A stretch of DNA of 64,000 bases, taken from positions 124,001 through 188,000 of the forward strand of contig NZ_JNWO01000012.1 in NCBI RefSeq assembly GCF_000716435.1, read 5' to 3'. Below, one piece after another: positions 10,921-21,971 of the stretch (position 1 is the first letter of the stretch; each line of letters opens with the position of its first letter). The notes under the pieces were generated by a model. That model saw nothing but the letters and a program-made list of their open reading frames with translations. It was not told the origin of the DNA and searched no databases. Made by a program: the position numbers and the translations under genes. Source of the DNA: Streptomyces xylophagus. GTDB taxonomy: Bacteria > Actinomycetota > Actinomycetes > Streptomycetales > Streptomycetaceae.

Positions 10921-12230
10921 CTCTGCGCCCGCAGCATGCCCTGGAACCAGCCGTACGACGCCTTCGGAGTGCGCGCTTGTGTGTCGTAGTCCACGTGTAC
11001 GAGGCCGAAGCGGCGCTCGTAGCCCTCCGCCCACTCGAAGTTGTCGAGGAGGGACCACACGAAGTAGCCGCGTACGTCCACACCCGCCTCCAACGCCCCG
11101 TGCAGCGCCCGGACATGGCCGTCGAGGTAGGCGATACGGTCCTGGTCGTCGACGCCCTCGTACGAGCAGCCGTTCTCGGTGATGACGACGGGCGGGAGGC
11201 GGTCGCCGTAGCGGTCGTGGAAGGTGGTGAGGAGTTCGGTGAGGCCCTCGGGGACCACCGGCCAGCCGAAGTCCGTCACCGGGACGCCCTCGATGTCCCT
11301 TACGGAGAAGGGCAGTTCGGCGGGGAGCGTGAGGCCGCCGAACTCGATCTCCGCGCCCTGGGGTGCCCCGACCCTGCTCGGCGCGTAGTAGTTGACGCCG
11401 TACCAGTCGATCGGTTCGGCGATCACCTTCAGGTCGGACTCGACGTCACCCGGCATCAACTCGCCCAGCCCGGACGGGTATTCGCCGAGCAGGAGAGGGT
11501 CGGCGAACAGGCGGTTCAGGAGCAGGTCGTAGAAGTTCGCCGCCTCGACGTCCTCCGGCTCCTGGGACGCCGGCCAGGTCGGGCCGTGCGAGTTGGCGAT
11601 CCCGATGTCGGTGGCACCGGCCGCGCGCAGCGCCCGTACCGCCAGACCGTGGGCCAGGAGTTGGTGGTGGGCGACCGGGAGTGCGTCGAAGAGCAGGGTC
11701 TTGCCGGGGGCGTGGGCCCCCAGCGCGTGGCCCAACAGGGTATGTTCCGCAGGCTCGTTGAGGGTGATCCACTTCTTCACGCGGTCGCCCAGCCGGTCGG
11801 CGACCACGGACACGTACTCGGCGAAACGCGATGCCGTGTCCCGGTCCATCCAGTCCTGCGTGACCGGGAGATCCCAGTGGAACAGGGTCGGGACCGGACG
11901 TACGCCCGCCTCGCCCAGTTCGTCGACGAGACGGTCGTAGAAGTCGAGGCCGCCGGGGGAGTTCACGCGCGGCCAGGAGATCGAGAAGCGGTACGCGTCC
12001 ACGCCCAGGTCGGCCAGGAGGGCCACGTCCTCGCGGTGGCGGTGGTAGTGGTCGCAGGCCACCGCCGCCGTCGAGCCGTCCTTGATCCGGCCCGGCTCGG
12101 CCTCGAACACGTCCCATACGGAGGGCTCGCGCTTGTCCGCCGCGCCCTCGATCTGGTGGGCCGAAGTCGAGACGCCCCAGAGGAAGTCGGCCGGGAACCG
12201 AGGTATCGGGTTGCCTGCATCAATCGCCAT
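10917..12230 (-). CDS. family 1 beta-glucosidase
   Basis: A 437-residue GH1 (beta/alpha)8 barrel without signal peptide, so cytoplasmic. The N-terminal signature FPADFLWGVSTSAHQIEG is complete. The acid/base Glu159 sits in TLNEP, the nucleophile Glu352 in ITENG, and WSLLDNFEWAEGY near the C-terminus forms the aglycone and substrate pocket. It hydrolyses beta-glucosides such as cellobiose or plant aryl-glucosides with retention. It leads the two-gene operon with the sugar carrier. ATG 12230 (MAIDAG) is chosen; ATG 12242 would add four residues. No CebR-type operator is visible upstream. Confidence 0.93.
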   Translation of the reverse strand: MAIDAGNPIPRFPADFLWGVSTSAHQIEGAADKREPSVWDVFEAEPGRIKDGSTAAVACDHYHRHREDVALLADLGVDAYRFSISWPRVNSPGGLDFYDRLVDELGEAGVRPVPTLFHWDLPVTQDWMDRDTASRFAEYVSVVADRLGDRVKKWITLNEPAEHTLLGHALGAHAPGKTLLFDALPVAHHQLLAHGLAVRALRAAGATDIGIANSHGPTWPASQEPEDVEAANFYDLLLNRLFADPLLLGEYPSGLGELMPGDVESDLKVIAEPIDWYGVNYYAPSRVGAPQGAEIEFGGLTLPAELPFSVRDIEGVPVTDFGWPVVPEGLTELLTTFHDRYGDRLPPVVITENGCSYEGVDDQDRIAYLDGHVRALHGALEAGVDVRGYFVWSLLDNFEWAEGYERRFGLVHVDYDTQARTPKASYGWFQGMLRAQR

Positions 12231-12272
12231 GCGCCGGATCATCGGTACCGGCGGTAACGGGTGTCAACGGGC

Positions 12273-12296
12273 GGGCGTGAACAACCAGTTACGCCC
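12273..12296. promoter_or_regulatory. inverted repeat upstream of the glucosidase operon
   Basis: GGGCGT (12273-12278) and ACGCCC (12291-12296) flank 12 bases, 43 bp before the glucosidase start and 18 bp after the inhibitor gene. It may be an operator for the sugar operon or a weak terminator for the protease-inhibitor operon. Confidence 0.3.
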
Positions 12297-12313
12297 ACCT
12301 GATGGACATCCGC

Positions 12314-12580
12314 TCACGCACCTTCCTTCAACACCCTTTGGATCAGCGTCCGTTGCTCGTCCGTGAGCCGGGGGTCGGCCGTGTACACCGTCTTCCCGTC
12401 CACCGTGATCTCGTAGTGGAAGCCGTCCGGGACACCGGCCTTCGGCGTGCGCTGGCCGTCGGCGACCGCCTGTTGGGCCAGCGCGTGCCACTCATGTGCG
12501 TCGGGCCGCGCCGAGGTCTCGACCTCGCCGCGGCGCTCGATGCCACCGAAACCGCCCGTGCGTCGTACCTGAATACGCAT
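12314..12580 (-). CDS. emfourin-like M4 protease inhibitor
   Basis: An 88-residue cytoplasmic protein beginning MRIQVRRTGGFGGIERRGEVET and containing DGFHYEITVDG and RLTDEQRTLIQRVLKEG. The GGFxGxxR opening and small size match the emfourin family, which in Serratia is encoded beside protealysin and inhibits it tightly. The gene follows the M4 protease stop by 44 bp on the same strand, so the two are probably co-transcribed. The pairing supports the inhibitor assignment more than the sequence alone does. Confidence 0.8.
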   Translation of the reverse strand: MRIQVRRTGGFGGIERRGEVETSARPDAHEWHALAQQAVADGQRTPKAGVPDGFHYEITVDGKTVYTADPRLTDEQRTLIQRVLKEGA

Positions 12581-12624
12581 GGGTCCTGTCTAGTACGGAT
12601 ACGGGTCCGGCGCGACTGCCGCGG

Positions 12625-13692
12625 CTACGAGGTCGGCACCCCGACCTGTTCCCACGCCTTCGTCACGGCCTGCAACTCCTCGCCGCCGTCCCCGAACCGG
12701 GTCTTCGCGGCGGCGACCGTGAGCTTCGCGAAGTCGGTGAACAGGGCGTCCTTCTTCAGCTCGCCGCCGGTCAGGACGTCGTACCAGATCTGTCCGGCCT
12801 TCTCCCAGGCGTGGCCGCCGAGCGCGTCGGCGAGCAGGTAGAAGGCGTGGTTCGGGATGCCGGAGTTGATGTGCACGCCGCCGTTGTCGCGGCCCGTGTT
12901 GACGAAGTCGTCCATCGTCGCGGGCTGCGGGTCCTTGCCGAGGGCGTCGTCGTCGTAGGCCGTGCCCGGGGCCTTCATGGAGCGCAGGGCGACGCCGGAG
13001 ACGCGCGGGGCGAGGAGGCCCGCGCCGATCAGCCAGTCGGCGTCGGCGGCGGTCTGGCCGAGCGTGTACTGCTTGATGAGCGAGCCGAAGACGTCGGAGA
13101 TCGACTCGTTCAGGGCGCCGGGCTGGCCGAAGTACGTCAGGTTCGCGGTGTACTGCGTGACGCCGTGGGTGAGTTCGTGGCCGATGACGTCGACCGGGAT
13201 GGTGAAGTCGAGGAACAGCTCGCCGTCGCCGTCGCCGAACACCATCTGCTCGCCGTTCCAGAACGCGTTGTCGTACTTCACGTCGTAGTGGACGGACGCG
13301 TTGAGCGGCAGGCCCTCGCCGTCGATGGAGTGGCGGTTGAAGGCGTTCAGATACAGCTCGAAGGTGGCGCCGAGGCCCGCGTAGGCGCGGTTGACGGTCG
13401 CGTCCTTGCCGGGGTCCGAGCCCTCGGCGCGGACCTTCTTGCCGGGCAGGTCCTGCTTGTGCTTGGCGTCGTAGATCGTGCGCTTCGGCTTGTCGGAGTC
13501 GGTGGGCGCGGCGAGGGTCGGTGCGCCGAGCACCGTGGTCAGCCGGCGGTGGGTGCGCTCGTAGGCGTCGCGCTGCAGGGTCTCGCGGGCGGGACCGGCG
13601 AGCGCGGGGTCCTCGTGCTGGGCGAGCTTGTCGAGGACATGCGGTGGAACGATCGTGCAGAAGACGGGCTCGAAGCCCCCGTGAGTCGTCAT
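12625..13692 (-). CDS. protealysin-like M4 metalloprotease without signal peptide
   Basis: A 355-residue thermolysin-family zinc protease. The zinc site is HELTH at 172-176 with the third ligand Glu196 in NESISD, and a catalytic His is in DNGGVHINSGIPNHAF. There is no secretion signal. Instead the short N-terminal propeptide has FCTIVPPHVLDKLA (11-24), the PPL-type element that protealysin-like precursors use for folding and self-processing. It therefore acts in the cytoplasm or leaves by a non-classical route. It is co-transcribed with an emfourin-like inhibitor. ATG 13692 (MTTHGGFEP) is the only start giving the family N-terminus; the open frame extends to 13866 without homology. Confidence 0.92.
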   Translation of the reverse strand: MTTHGGFEPVFCTIVPPHVLDKLAQHEDPALAGPARETLQRDAYERTHRRLTTVLGAPTLAAPTDSDKPKRTIYDAKHKQDLPGKKVRAEGSDPGKDATVNRAYAGLGATFELYLNAFNRHSIDGEGLPLNASVHYDVKYDNAFWNGEQMVFGDGDGELFLDFTIPVDVIGHELTHGVTQYTANLTYFGQPGALNESISDVFGSLIKQYTLGQTAADADWLIGAGLLAPRVSGVALRSMKAPGTAYDDDALGKDPQPATMDDFVNTGRDNGGVHINSGIPNHAFYLLADALGGHAWEKAGQIWYDVLTGGELKKDALFTDFAKLTVAAAKTRFGDGGEELQAVTKAWEQVGVPTS

Positions 13693-13715
13693 GGCGGCAC
13701 CCTGGCACTGAGTCA

Positions 13716-15731
<2,016 letters not shown>

Positions 15732-15763
15732 ACCAGCCTGACCGGCGGTTTACTCACGCTTCA

Positions 15764-15806
15764 GGGGCCCCGCACGCCGCTCTCCGGCGGGCGGGGCCCC
15801 GTCGTT
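15764..15806 (+). terminator. leuA terminator
   Basis: GGGGCCCCGC (15764-15773) pairs perfectly with GCGGGGCCCC (15791-15800). The loop contains a second small stem, and GTCGTTT follows. Confidence 0.8.
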
Positions 15807-15927
15807 TCCCGGCCATTCGATGTGCAGGTCACGGGAAGGTCTCGTCCGGGGTACTGACTCCAGCTCAACAATGTGGCTAACATCACGCCAGCGCGGCGAT
15901 GTTGCCGCGGCGTTACGGAGGTGCGAC

Positions 15928-16632
15928 GTGCTGCCAGAACGGGGACGAGACGGCCGAGTTGTCCATGAGGGCCGTGCGGCGCGCGTGCTGGGCATCCGTA
16001 CCGCGTGGACCAGCGTCGGAGACGGCGAGTTCTTCTGCCCCGGGTGCGGGGGCGACCGCAACTACCAGCGGCTCACCGGGCGCCGCCGCTTCACCCTGCT
16101 CGGCATGCCGGTGCTGCCGCGCGGCGACACCGGCCCGGTGGTCGAGTGCGCCGCCTGCCAGGGCCACTACGGCACCGACGTCCTCGACCACCCCACGACG
16201 AGCCGCTTCTCCGCGATGCTCCGCGACGCCGTCCACACGGTCGCCCTCGCGGTCCTCGCGGCCGGCGGCACCTGCGCCCGTACGTCCCTGGAGGCCGCCG
16301 CGGGCACCGTGCGCGCCGCCGGCTTCCAGGACTGCACGGAGGACCAGCTGGGCGCCCTCGTCGAGGCCCTGGCCGCCGACACCGGCCGCGTCTTCGGCGA
16401 ACCCAGCGGCGCGGGCCTCGCCATAGAGCTGCACGAGGCCCTCGACCCGCTCGCCCCGCACCTCGCCCCCGCGGGCCGCGAATCGATCCTGCTCCAGGGC
16501 GCCCGCATCGCCCTCGCCGACGGCCCCTACACCCCGGCCGAACGCGACGCCCTCGCGACCGTGGGCGCGGCCCTCACCATCTGCTCGGACGACGTGACCC
16601 GGCTGCTTGCGGCGGCCCGCACCCCGTCGTAG
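15928..16632 (+). CDS. TerB-family protein with N-terminal zinc ribbon
   Basis: A 234-residue protein. The GTG at 15928 is set by GGAGGT six bases upstream. The N-terminal 75 residues hold two Cys pairs, CPGCGG and CAAC, forming a zinc ribbon around a short strand segment (RRRFTLLGMPVLPRGDTG). The remainder is all-helical and resembles the TerB tellurite-resistance fold (AMLRDAVHTVALAVLAAGG ... LLQGARIALADGPYTPAERDALATVGAAL). TerB-like domains sit at the membrane face in stress and conflict systems; a role in actual tellurite resistance is not implied. Streptomyces homologues sit next to leuA, so this is a core gene. Confidence 0.75.
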   Translation: MLPERGRDGRVVHEGRAARVLGIRTAWTSVGDGEFFCPGCGGDRNYQRLTGRRRFTLLGMPVLPRGDTGPVVECAACQGHYGTDVLDHPTTSRFSAMLRDAVHTVALAVLAAGGTCARTSLEAAAGTVRAAGFQDCTEDQLGALVEALAADTGRVFGEPSGAGLAIELHEALDPLAPHLAPAGRESILLQGARIALADGPYTPAERDALATVGAALTICSDDVTRLLAAARTPS

Positions 16633-16642
16633 TCCGCGCCAG

Positions 16643-16658
16643 TACTCCCCAGGGAGTA
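16643..16658. promoter_or_regulatory. perfect 16-bp palindrome TACTCCCCAGGGAGTA, candidate operator
   Basis: Two 7-bp arms with a 2-bp centre lie 127 bp before the MMPL exporter gene. The exporter, a sensor kinase and a LuxR-type response regulator follow as one operon. LuxR-type regulators bind such short palindromes, so autoregulation by the 20052 protein is the simplest reading. Confidence 0.55.
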
Positions 16659-16784
16659 ACACGGCCGCCCCGGCCGCCCCCGGCAGTACGCCCGAACTCG
16701 CCCGCCCGCGCGACGACTTGCCCCTCCCGCGCCGGAAGTCTGGACAGCACCAACAGACATCCGCGCCGGAGGGGGGCCCGTTCC

Positions 16785-18857
16785 ATGGGGGCCGAACAGA
16801 GGAACAGCACACGGCGACGAGCCATCCCCTGGGTGGTGCTCGCGCTCTGGATCGGGGTGCTCGCGCTGGCCTCGCCGTTCGCGTCGAAGCTCGGCGACGT
16901 GCAGCACGACCGGGTGACCGACTATCTGCCCGCGAGCGCCGACTCCACCCAAGTCGCCAAGCTCCAGGAGCAGTTGCCGGGCGGCCAGACCACCGAACTG
17001 GTCCTCGTCTACCACCGCGACGGCGGACTGACGGCCGCCGACAGGTCCACGGCGACCCAACAGCTCGCGCAGATCAGCACGTTGCACCCGCTCGCCGCGA
17101 CACCGCACGGCGTTCCGTCCGCCGACGGCACCACGCTCATGTACCCGGTCACCAGCAACTGGCCCGGCACCGACGAGAAGAAGCGCACTGCCCTCGTCGA
17201 CGACATCCGCCAAGTCGCCCAGGACAAAGGCGGGTTGACGGTCGAGGTCGGCGGCCCCGGCGCGCTGGCCACCGACGCCGGCAAGGTCTTCGACTCGCTG
17301 GGCGGCCCCCTGCTCTACACGACCGTCGCGGTGGTCGCCGTCCTGCTGATCCTGATCTACCGCAGCCCAGTCCTCTGGCTCGTCCCCCTCGCGGTCGCCG
17401 GAGTCGGCGACTTCCTGTCCACCGGGATCGCCTACGGTCTCAACCAGGCCTTCGGGACGACCATTTCGGGCCAGAGCACGGGCATCATGACGATCCTCGC
17501 CTTCGGCGCGGGCACCGACTACGCCCTCCTCCTCGTCTCCCGCTACCGCGAGGAACTACGACGCGTCGAGCGCCCCTACGACGCGATGCGCGCCGCCCTG
17601 CGCGGCTGCGGCCCCGCCGTGCTCGCCTCCTCCGGTACGGTCGCCGCCGGCCTGCTGTGCTTGCTCGCCGCCGACCTCAACTCCAGCCGCGGAATGGGCC
17701 CGTTGGGCACGGTCGGCGTCCTGTCCGCACTCGTCGCGATGCTCACCCTGCTGCCCGCGCTCCTCGTGCTGCTGGGCCGCCGCGTGTTCTGGCCGCTCGT
17801 GCCCGCGTTCGGCTCCACCCCCAAGGCCCGCCGGTCGCTGTTCACCGCGATGGGCAGTTCCGCCGGACGCAGGCCCCTGCTCGTCCTCACCGGTGGTGCC
17901 GTCCTGCTCGGCGCACTCGCCCTGGGCACCCTGAACCTCCCCGGCTCCCTCAAACAGGACGACTCCTTCGTCGACCGCCCCGACTCCGTCACCGCGATGC
18001 GCACCCTCGCCGAGGCCTACCCCGAACGCTCCGCACAGCCCATCGACGTCATCACCCCGGCCGCCCGGGCCGACGCGACCCTCGCCACGATCCGGGGCAC
18101 GCAGGGCGTCGCGGGCGCCCAGCAGGGCCGTAGCGGACACGGCTGGACGGAGATCTCCGTCACGGCTGTCGGCGCCCCGCAGTCGGCGGCCGAGACCCGC
18201 ACCATCACCGACCTGCGGCACACACTCAAGGGGTCCTACGTCGGCGGGCCGAGCGCGCAGCAGATCGACCTGCGGGACACCAACGCGCGGGACCGGCTCG
18301 TCGTCGTGCCGATCGTGCTCGCGTCCGTGCTGCTGATCCTGATCGTCCTGCTGCGGTCGCTGGTCGCGCCGCTGATGCTGGTGGCCGCCGTGATCGCGGT
18401 GTGGGGCGCGGCGCTCGGCATCGGCGGGCTGGTGTTCGGGCCGCTGTTCGGCTTCGCCGGGACCGATCCGGGGCTGGGGCTGCTGTCCTTCGTGTTCCTG
18501 GTGGCTTTGGGCGTCGACTACGGCATCTTCCTCATGCACCGGATGCGCGAGGAGGCGATCGGGGGCGCCGAACCGGTCGCCGCCGCGCTGACCGCCCTGC
18601 GGACGACGGGCGGGGTCATCGCCTCCGCCGGGCTGGTTCTGGCGGCGACCTTCGCGGTGCTGACGAACATGGGGTTGGTGCAACTCGTCGAGCTGGGCTT
18701 CGTGATCTCGGTGGGCGTGCTGCTGGACACCTTCCTCGTGCGGACGTATCTGGTGACCAGCGCGAGTGTGCTGCTGGGGCGGAAGGTGTGGTGGCCGGGG
18801 CGGCTGTCCCGGGCGCCCGAGGCCGTACGGCCGGAGCGGCAGCCGGAGCCGGTGTGA
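16785..18857 (+). CDS. MMPL-family RND exporter
   Basis: A 690-residue membrane protein with two repeats of one TM, a large extracytoplasmic loop and five TMs. The proton-relay segments GAGTDYALLLVSRYREEL in the first half and ALGVDYGIFLMHRMREEA in the second half are the MMPL signatures, with the conserved Asp-Tyr pairs. Members export lipids, siderophores or hydrophobic drugs. The ATG at 16785 follows a GGAGGGGGG ribosome binding site. It is followed after 25 bp by a sensor kinase and response regulator, suggesting inducible export under their control. Confidence 0.9.
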   Translation: MGAEQRNSTRRRAIPWVVLALWIGVLALASPFASKLGDVQHDRVTDYLPASADSTQVAKLQEQLPGGQTTELVLVYHRDGGLTAADRSTATQQLAQISTLHPLAATPHGVPSADGTTLMYPVTSNWPGTDEKKRTALVDDIRQVAQDKGGLTVEVGGPGALATDAGKVFDSLGGPLLYTTVAVVAVLLILIYRSPVLWLVPLAVAGVGDFLSTGIAYGLNQAFGTTISGQSTGIMTILAFGAGTDYALLLVSRYREELRRVERPYDAMRAALRGCGPAVLASSGTVAAGLLCLLAADLNSSRGMGPLGTVGVLSALVAMLTLLPALLVLLGRRVFWPLVPAFGSTPKARRSLFTAMGSSAGRRPLLVLTGGAVLLGALALGTLNLPGSLKQDDSFVDRPDSVTAMRTLAEAYPERSAQPIDVITPAARADATLATIRGTQGVAGAQQGRSGHGWTEISVTAVGAPQSAAETRTITDLRHTLKGSYVGGPSAQQIDLRDTNARDRLVVVPIVLASVLLILIVLLRSLVAPLMLVAAVIAVWGAALGIGGLVFGPLFGFAGTDPGLGLLSFVFLVALGVDYGIFLMHRMREEAIGGAEPVAAALTALRTTGGVIASAGLVLAATFAVLTNMGLVQLVELGFVISVGVLLDTFLVRTYLVTSASVLLGRKVWWPGRLSRAPEAVRPERQPEPV

Positions 18858-18882
18858 GGGCCTCGCGTCCGGCTGACGGAAG

Positions 18883-20055
18883 ATGAACCCCGTGAGGCGG
18901 GCCATCATGACGAGCGTCCGGCGGCAGGACGTGTTCCTCGCCGCCGGTCTCGCCGTGCTCGCGTCCGTCGTCGCCGTCAGCTTCGGGAGCGGACGGCGGC
19001 CGGACGCGCTCGGCTGGGCGCTGCTGCTCGCGCTGCACGTCCCGTTGGCGTGGCGGCGACGGGCGCCGCTGACGGTGCTGTGCGTGATGATCCCGATGAT
19101 CGCGTTCTATCACCAGCAGGAGTACAATCACTCGGCGCCGACCGCCGCCTCGATGGTCCTCCTCTACACGGTGGCCGTCACCGGCAGCACCCGGCGCACG
19201 GTGACCATCGGCTGCTCGGTGGTCGGGCTGATGCTCGCGCTGAAGGCCGGTCACGGCATGGCCGGGGTCGCCGAGAGCTTCCAGATCACCGGCTGGGTCG
19301 TGTCCATGCTCGTCCTCGGCGGCTACCTCCGCGTCCACCGCCAGTTGACGGAGGCGGCCCTCGAACGCGCCGAGCGCGCCGAACGCACCCGCGAGGAGGA
19401 GGCCCGCCGCCGCGTCGCCGAGGAACGCCTGCGCATCGCCCGCGATCTGCACGATCTGCTCGCGCACAGCATCACCCTCATCGGCGTGCAGACCTCGGTG
19501 GCCGCGCATGTGCTGGCCGAGGACCCCGACCGCCTCGACCGGGCAGCCGTGGCCAAGGCCCTGGACGACATCGCCGACACCTGCCGCAGCGCACGCGGCG
19601 AACTGCGCACCACGCTGGAGGTGCTGCGCGAACACGGCACGGCGGACACCCGGGGTCCCCTTCCCGGTCTCGACGCGCTGCCCGACCTCGCCGCGACGGC
19701 ACGGGGTGCGGGCGCGAACGTCGAACTGTCGGTGCTGGCCGACGCGGTCCCGGCCGCCGTGGGTGCGGCCGCCTATCGGATAGTTCAGGAGGCGCTCACC
19801 AACGCGGTACGGCACGGCGGGCGCGCCGACCTCAGCGTGCGGGTGGGCGTGCACGAGCGGGACGGTGCCCTGCGGGTGGACGTCACGGACGACGGGGCGG
19901 GCGGGGGTTCCGCTCCGCCCGGCTTCGGTCTCGTCGGCATGCGCGAACGCGTCCGCAGCGTCGGCGGCACACTGGACGCCGGGCCGCTGGACGGGGAGGG
20001 CTTCGCCGTGAAGGCCGTACTGCCCCTGCGGGCGCACGGAGAGGGGGCGCGGTGA
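18883..20055 (+). CDS. NarL-type sensor histidine kinase
   Basis: A 390-residue kinase. The N-terminal 145 residues form several membrane helices with very short loops, as in cell-envelope or intramembrane stress sensors. A coiled linker (about 150-182) leads to the HisKA_3 box RIARDLHDLLAHSI with the phosphorylated His190. The ATP domain has the N-box EALTNAVRHG and G-boxes DDGAGGG and GFGLVGMRERV. Its stop overlaps the response regulator start by four bases. Likely inputs are membrane-active compounds exported by the MMPL protein upstream. A start at ATG 18907 is possible. Confidence 0.92.
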   Translation: MNPVRRAIMTSVRRQDVFLAAGLAVLASVVAVSFGSGRRPDALGWALLLALHVPLAWRRRAPLTVLCVMIPMIAFYHQQEYNHSAPTAASMVLLYTVAVTGSTRRTVTIGCSVVGLMLALKAGHGMAGVAESFQITGWVVSMLVLGGYLRVHRQLTEAALERAERAERTREEEARRRVAEERLRIARDLHDLLAHSITLIGVQTSVAAHVLAEDPDRLDRAAVAKALDDIADTCRSARGELRTTLEVLREHGTADTRGPLPGLDALPDLAATARGAGANVELSVLADAVPAAVGAAAYRIVQEALTNAVRHGGRADLSVRVGVHERDGALRVDVTDDGAGGGSAPPGFGLVGMRERVRSVGGTLDAGPLDGEGFAVKAVLPLRAHGEGAR

Positions 20056-20717
20056 CCGCCATCCGGGTGCTCCTCGCCGACGACCAGACCCTCGTACGGG
20101 CCGCGTTCGCCATGCTCGTCGAATCGGCGAAGGACATGGAGGTCGTAGGACAGGCCGCCACCGGCCGCGAGGCCGTAGCGCTCGCCCGCACCTCACGCGC
20201 CGACCTCGTCCTCATGGACCTCCGCATGCCCGACCTCGACGGCATCGAGGCCACCCGCCTCATCGCCGCCGACGAGGACCTCGCCGGGGTGAAGGTCCTC
20301 GTCCTCACCACCTACGACACCGACGAGCACGTGGTGGAGGCGCTGCGCGCCGGCGCCTCCGGATTCCTGGTCAAGGACACCCGTCCGGCCGAACTCCTCG
20401 ACGCGATCCGCACGGTGGCCGCCGGAGAGGCGCTTCTGTCACCGGGTCCTACGGCCCGGCTGATCGCCCGTTTCCTGCGCGGCCCCGCCGTGCCCGCCAC
20501 CGGCGGCCCCGCATGCCTCTCCGAACGGGAACGCGGAGTGCTCGCCCTGGTCGCGCGCGGCCTCAACAACACCGAAGTGGCCGAAGCGTTGGGCCTGAGT
20601 CCGCTCACCGCGAAGACGCACGTCAGCCGCATCATGGGCAAGCTGGGGGCGCGGGACCGGGCACAGCTGGTGATCGTGGCGTACGAGTCCGGGATGGTGA
20701 CTCCGGGGAGGCTGTGA
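20052..20717 (+). CDS. NarL/LuxR-type response regulator
   Basis: A 221-residue regulator starting with GTG and coupled to the kinase. The receiver domain has the acidic pair Asp10-Asp11 (LADDQ), phosphoacceptor Asp56 (VLMDLRMPD) and Lys in FLVKD. The C-terminal LuxR helix-turn-helix (LSERERGVLALVARGLNNTEVAEALGLSPLTAKTHVSRIMGKLGARDRAQLV) is complete. It probably binds the palindrome at 16643-16658. Confidence 0.93.
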   Translation: MTAIRVLLADDQTLVRAAFAMLVESAKDMEVVGQAATGREAVALARTSRADLVLMDLRMPDLDGIEATRLIAADEDLAGVKVLVLTTYDTDEHVVEALRAGASGFLVKDTRPAELLDAIRTVAAGEALLSPGPTARLIARFLRGPAVPATGGPACLSERERGVLALVARGLNNTEVAEALGLSPLTAKTHVSRIMGKLGARDRAQLVIVAYESGMVTPGRL

Positions 20718-20771
20718 CGGACAGACAGGTCGGCGTCGTTCCGCGAGGGGCGACCTCCGTGAGGGAGAGCG

Positions 20772-21965
20772 ATGACCATCCTGAGCCGCACGCTTCTCGT
20801 AGCCGCAGTACTGGCCGCCCCCATCACTCTTGCCGGGCACGCGTCCGCGCGCTCCGGCTGCACGTCCTCCGTGCCGTACGTCTCGGGGGACGGCGGCTAC
20901 GACACCTACCGCATCCCGGCGACCGTCGTCACCGACCGGGGTACGGTCCTCGCCTTCGCCGAGGGGCGCCACAACAGCGCGGGCGACACCGGCAACATCG
21001 ACGTCGTCCTACGGCGCTCCACCGACGGCGGCTGCACCTGGGGCCCGCTGTCCGTGGTGGCCGCCGGCGATGGGGACACCCGGGGCAACCCCGCCCCCGT
21101 CGTCGACCCCCGCACCGGCGCGATCGTCCTCGTCACCTCCTACAACAGCGGTGCCGTCACCGAGGGCCAGATCATGCGGGGCGAGGTCACACCGGAACAG
21201 AGCCGCCGGGTGTTCGTGCAGCGCAGCTGGGACGACGGGCGCAGCTTCACCGCTCCGCGGGACATCACGGGGGAGGTGAAGCTGCCGGGCTGGCGCTGGT
21301 ACGCGACGGGACCCGGGCACGCGGTCGCGCTGACGCTGGGCGTGCATGCGGGGCGGTTGGTGATCCCCGCCAATCATTCCGCCGCGCCGGGTGCCGGGTC
21401 GAGCGACACCGGGCAGGAGGCCAAGTACTACGGCGGCCACGATCTGTACAGCGACGACGGGGGTGAGACGTGGCGGCTGGGGTTCGTGGACTCCACATAC
21501 AGCGGGGTCAACAACGCGAACGAGTCGTCCGCGGCCGAACTCCCCGACGGGAGGCTGTACTTCAGCTCCCGGGATCAGCTGGGGACGAGTACGGGGAATC
21601 GACTCGACACGTACTCCAGCGACGGCGGCGAAAGTCTCGACCGGCCCTACGCCGTGCAGCACACGTTGGACGACGTGCCGGTGGTGGAGGGGAGCGTGCT
21701 GCAACTTCCCGGCGCGGGTGGAGCGTTGCTGTTCTCGGCGCCGTCCGTGCCCAACGTGCGGCAGGGCATGGCGATTTGGCGGAGCGGGGATGGTGGGGGG
21801 AGCTTCGTGAAGGCGGTCGTGCTGTCGTCGCAGCGGGCGGGGTACTCCGATCTGGTGCGGGTGGGGGCGGACACGGTGGGGGTGTTGTACGAGACGGGGG
21901 TGACGGGGACGTACGACACGGTGGAGTTCCGGCGGGTGCCGGTGGCTGAGCTGGGTGGTGGGTGA
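20772..21965 (+). CDS. secreted exo-alpha-sialidase (GH33)
   Basis: A 397-residue protein with signal peptide to about residue 27 (GHASA). The six-bladed sialidase propeller is shown by YRIP at 46-49 (Arg47 binds the carboxylate) and repeated Asp boxes (STDGGCTWG, SWDDGRSF, YSDDGGETW, SSDGGES, SGDGGGSF). NNANESSAAEL supplies the Glu of the Tyr/Glu pair, and RAGYSDLVRV near the C-terminus supplies the Tyr nucleophile. It releases terminal sialic acid from glycans outside the cell. It is convergent with a lyase-like gene and an ABC importer that could take up and split the product. Confidence 0.9.
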   Translation: MTILSRTLLVAAVLAAPITLAGHASARSGCTSSVPYVSGDGGYDTYRIPATVVTDRGTVLAFAEGRHNSAGDTGNIDVVLRRSTDGGCTWGPLSVVAAGDGDTRGNPAPVVDPRTGAIVLVTSYNSGAVTEGQIMRGEVTPEQSRRVFVQRSWDDGRSFTAPRDITGEVKLPGWRWYATGPGHAVALTLGVHAGRLVIPANHSAAPGAGSSDTGQEAKYYGGHDLYSDDGGETWRLGFVDSTYSGVNNANESSAAELPDGRLYFSSRDQLGTSTGNRLDTYSSDGGESLDRPYAVQHTLDDVPVVEGSVLQLPGAGGALLFSAPSVPNVRQGMAIWRSGDGGGSFVKAVVLSSQRAGYSDLVRVGADTVGVLYETGVTGTYDTVEFRRVPVAELGGG

Positions 21966-21971
21966 CCGTAC

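Noticed and set aside
12273..12296. CebR-type operator for the glucosidase operon
   Set aside because: The sequence does not contain TGGGAGCGCTCCCA or a close variant. Only a generic inverted repeat is present.
16005..16784. extended N-terminus for the MMPL gene
   Set aside because: The 260 extra codons overlap the TerB-like gene in another frame and are low-complexity Arg/Pro/Gly. MMPL proteins start as at 16785.
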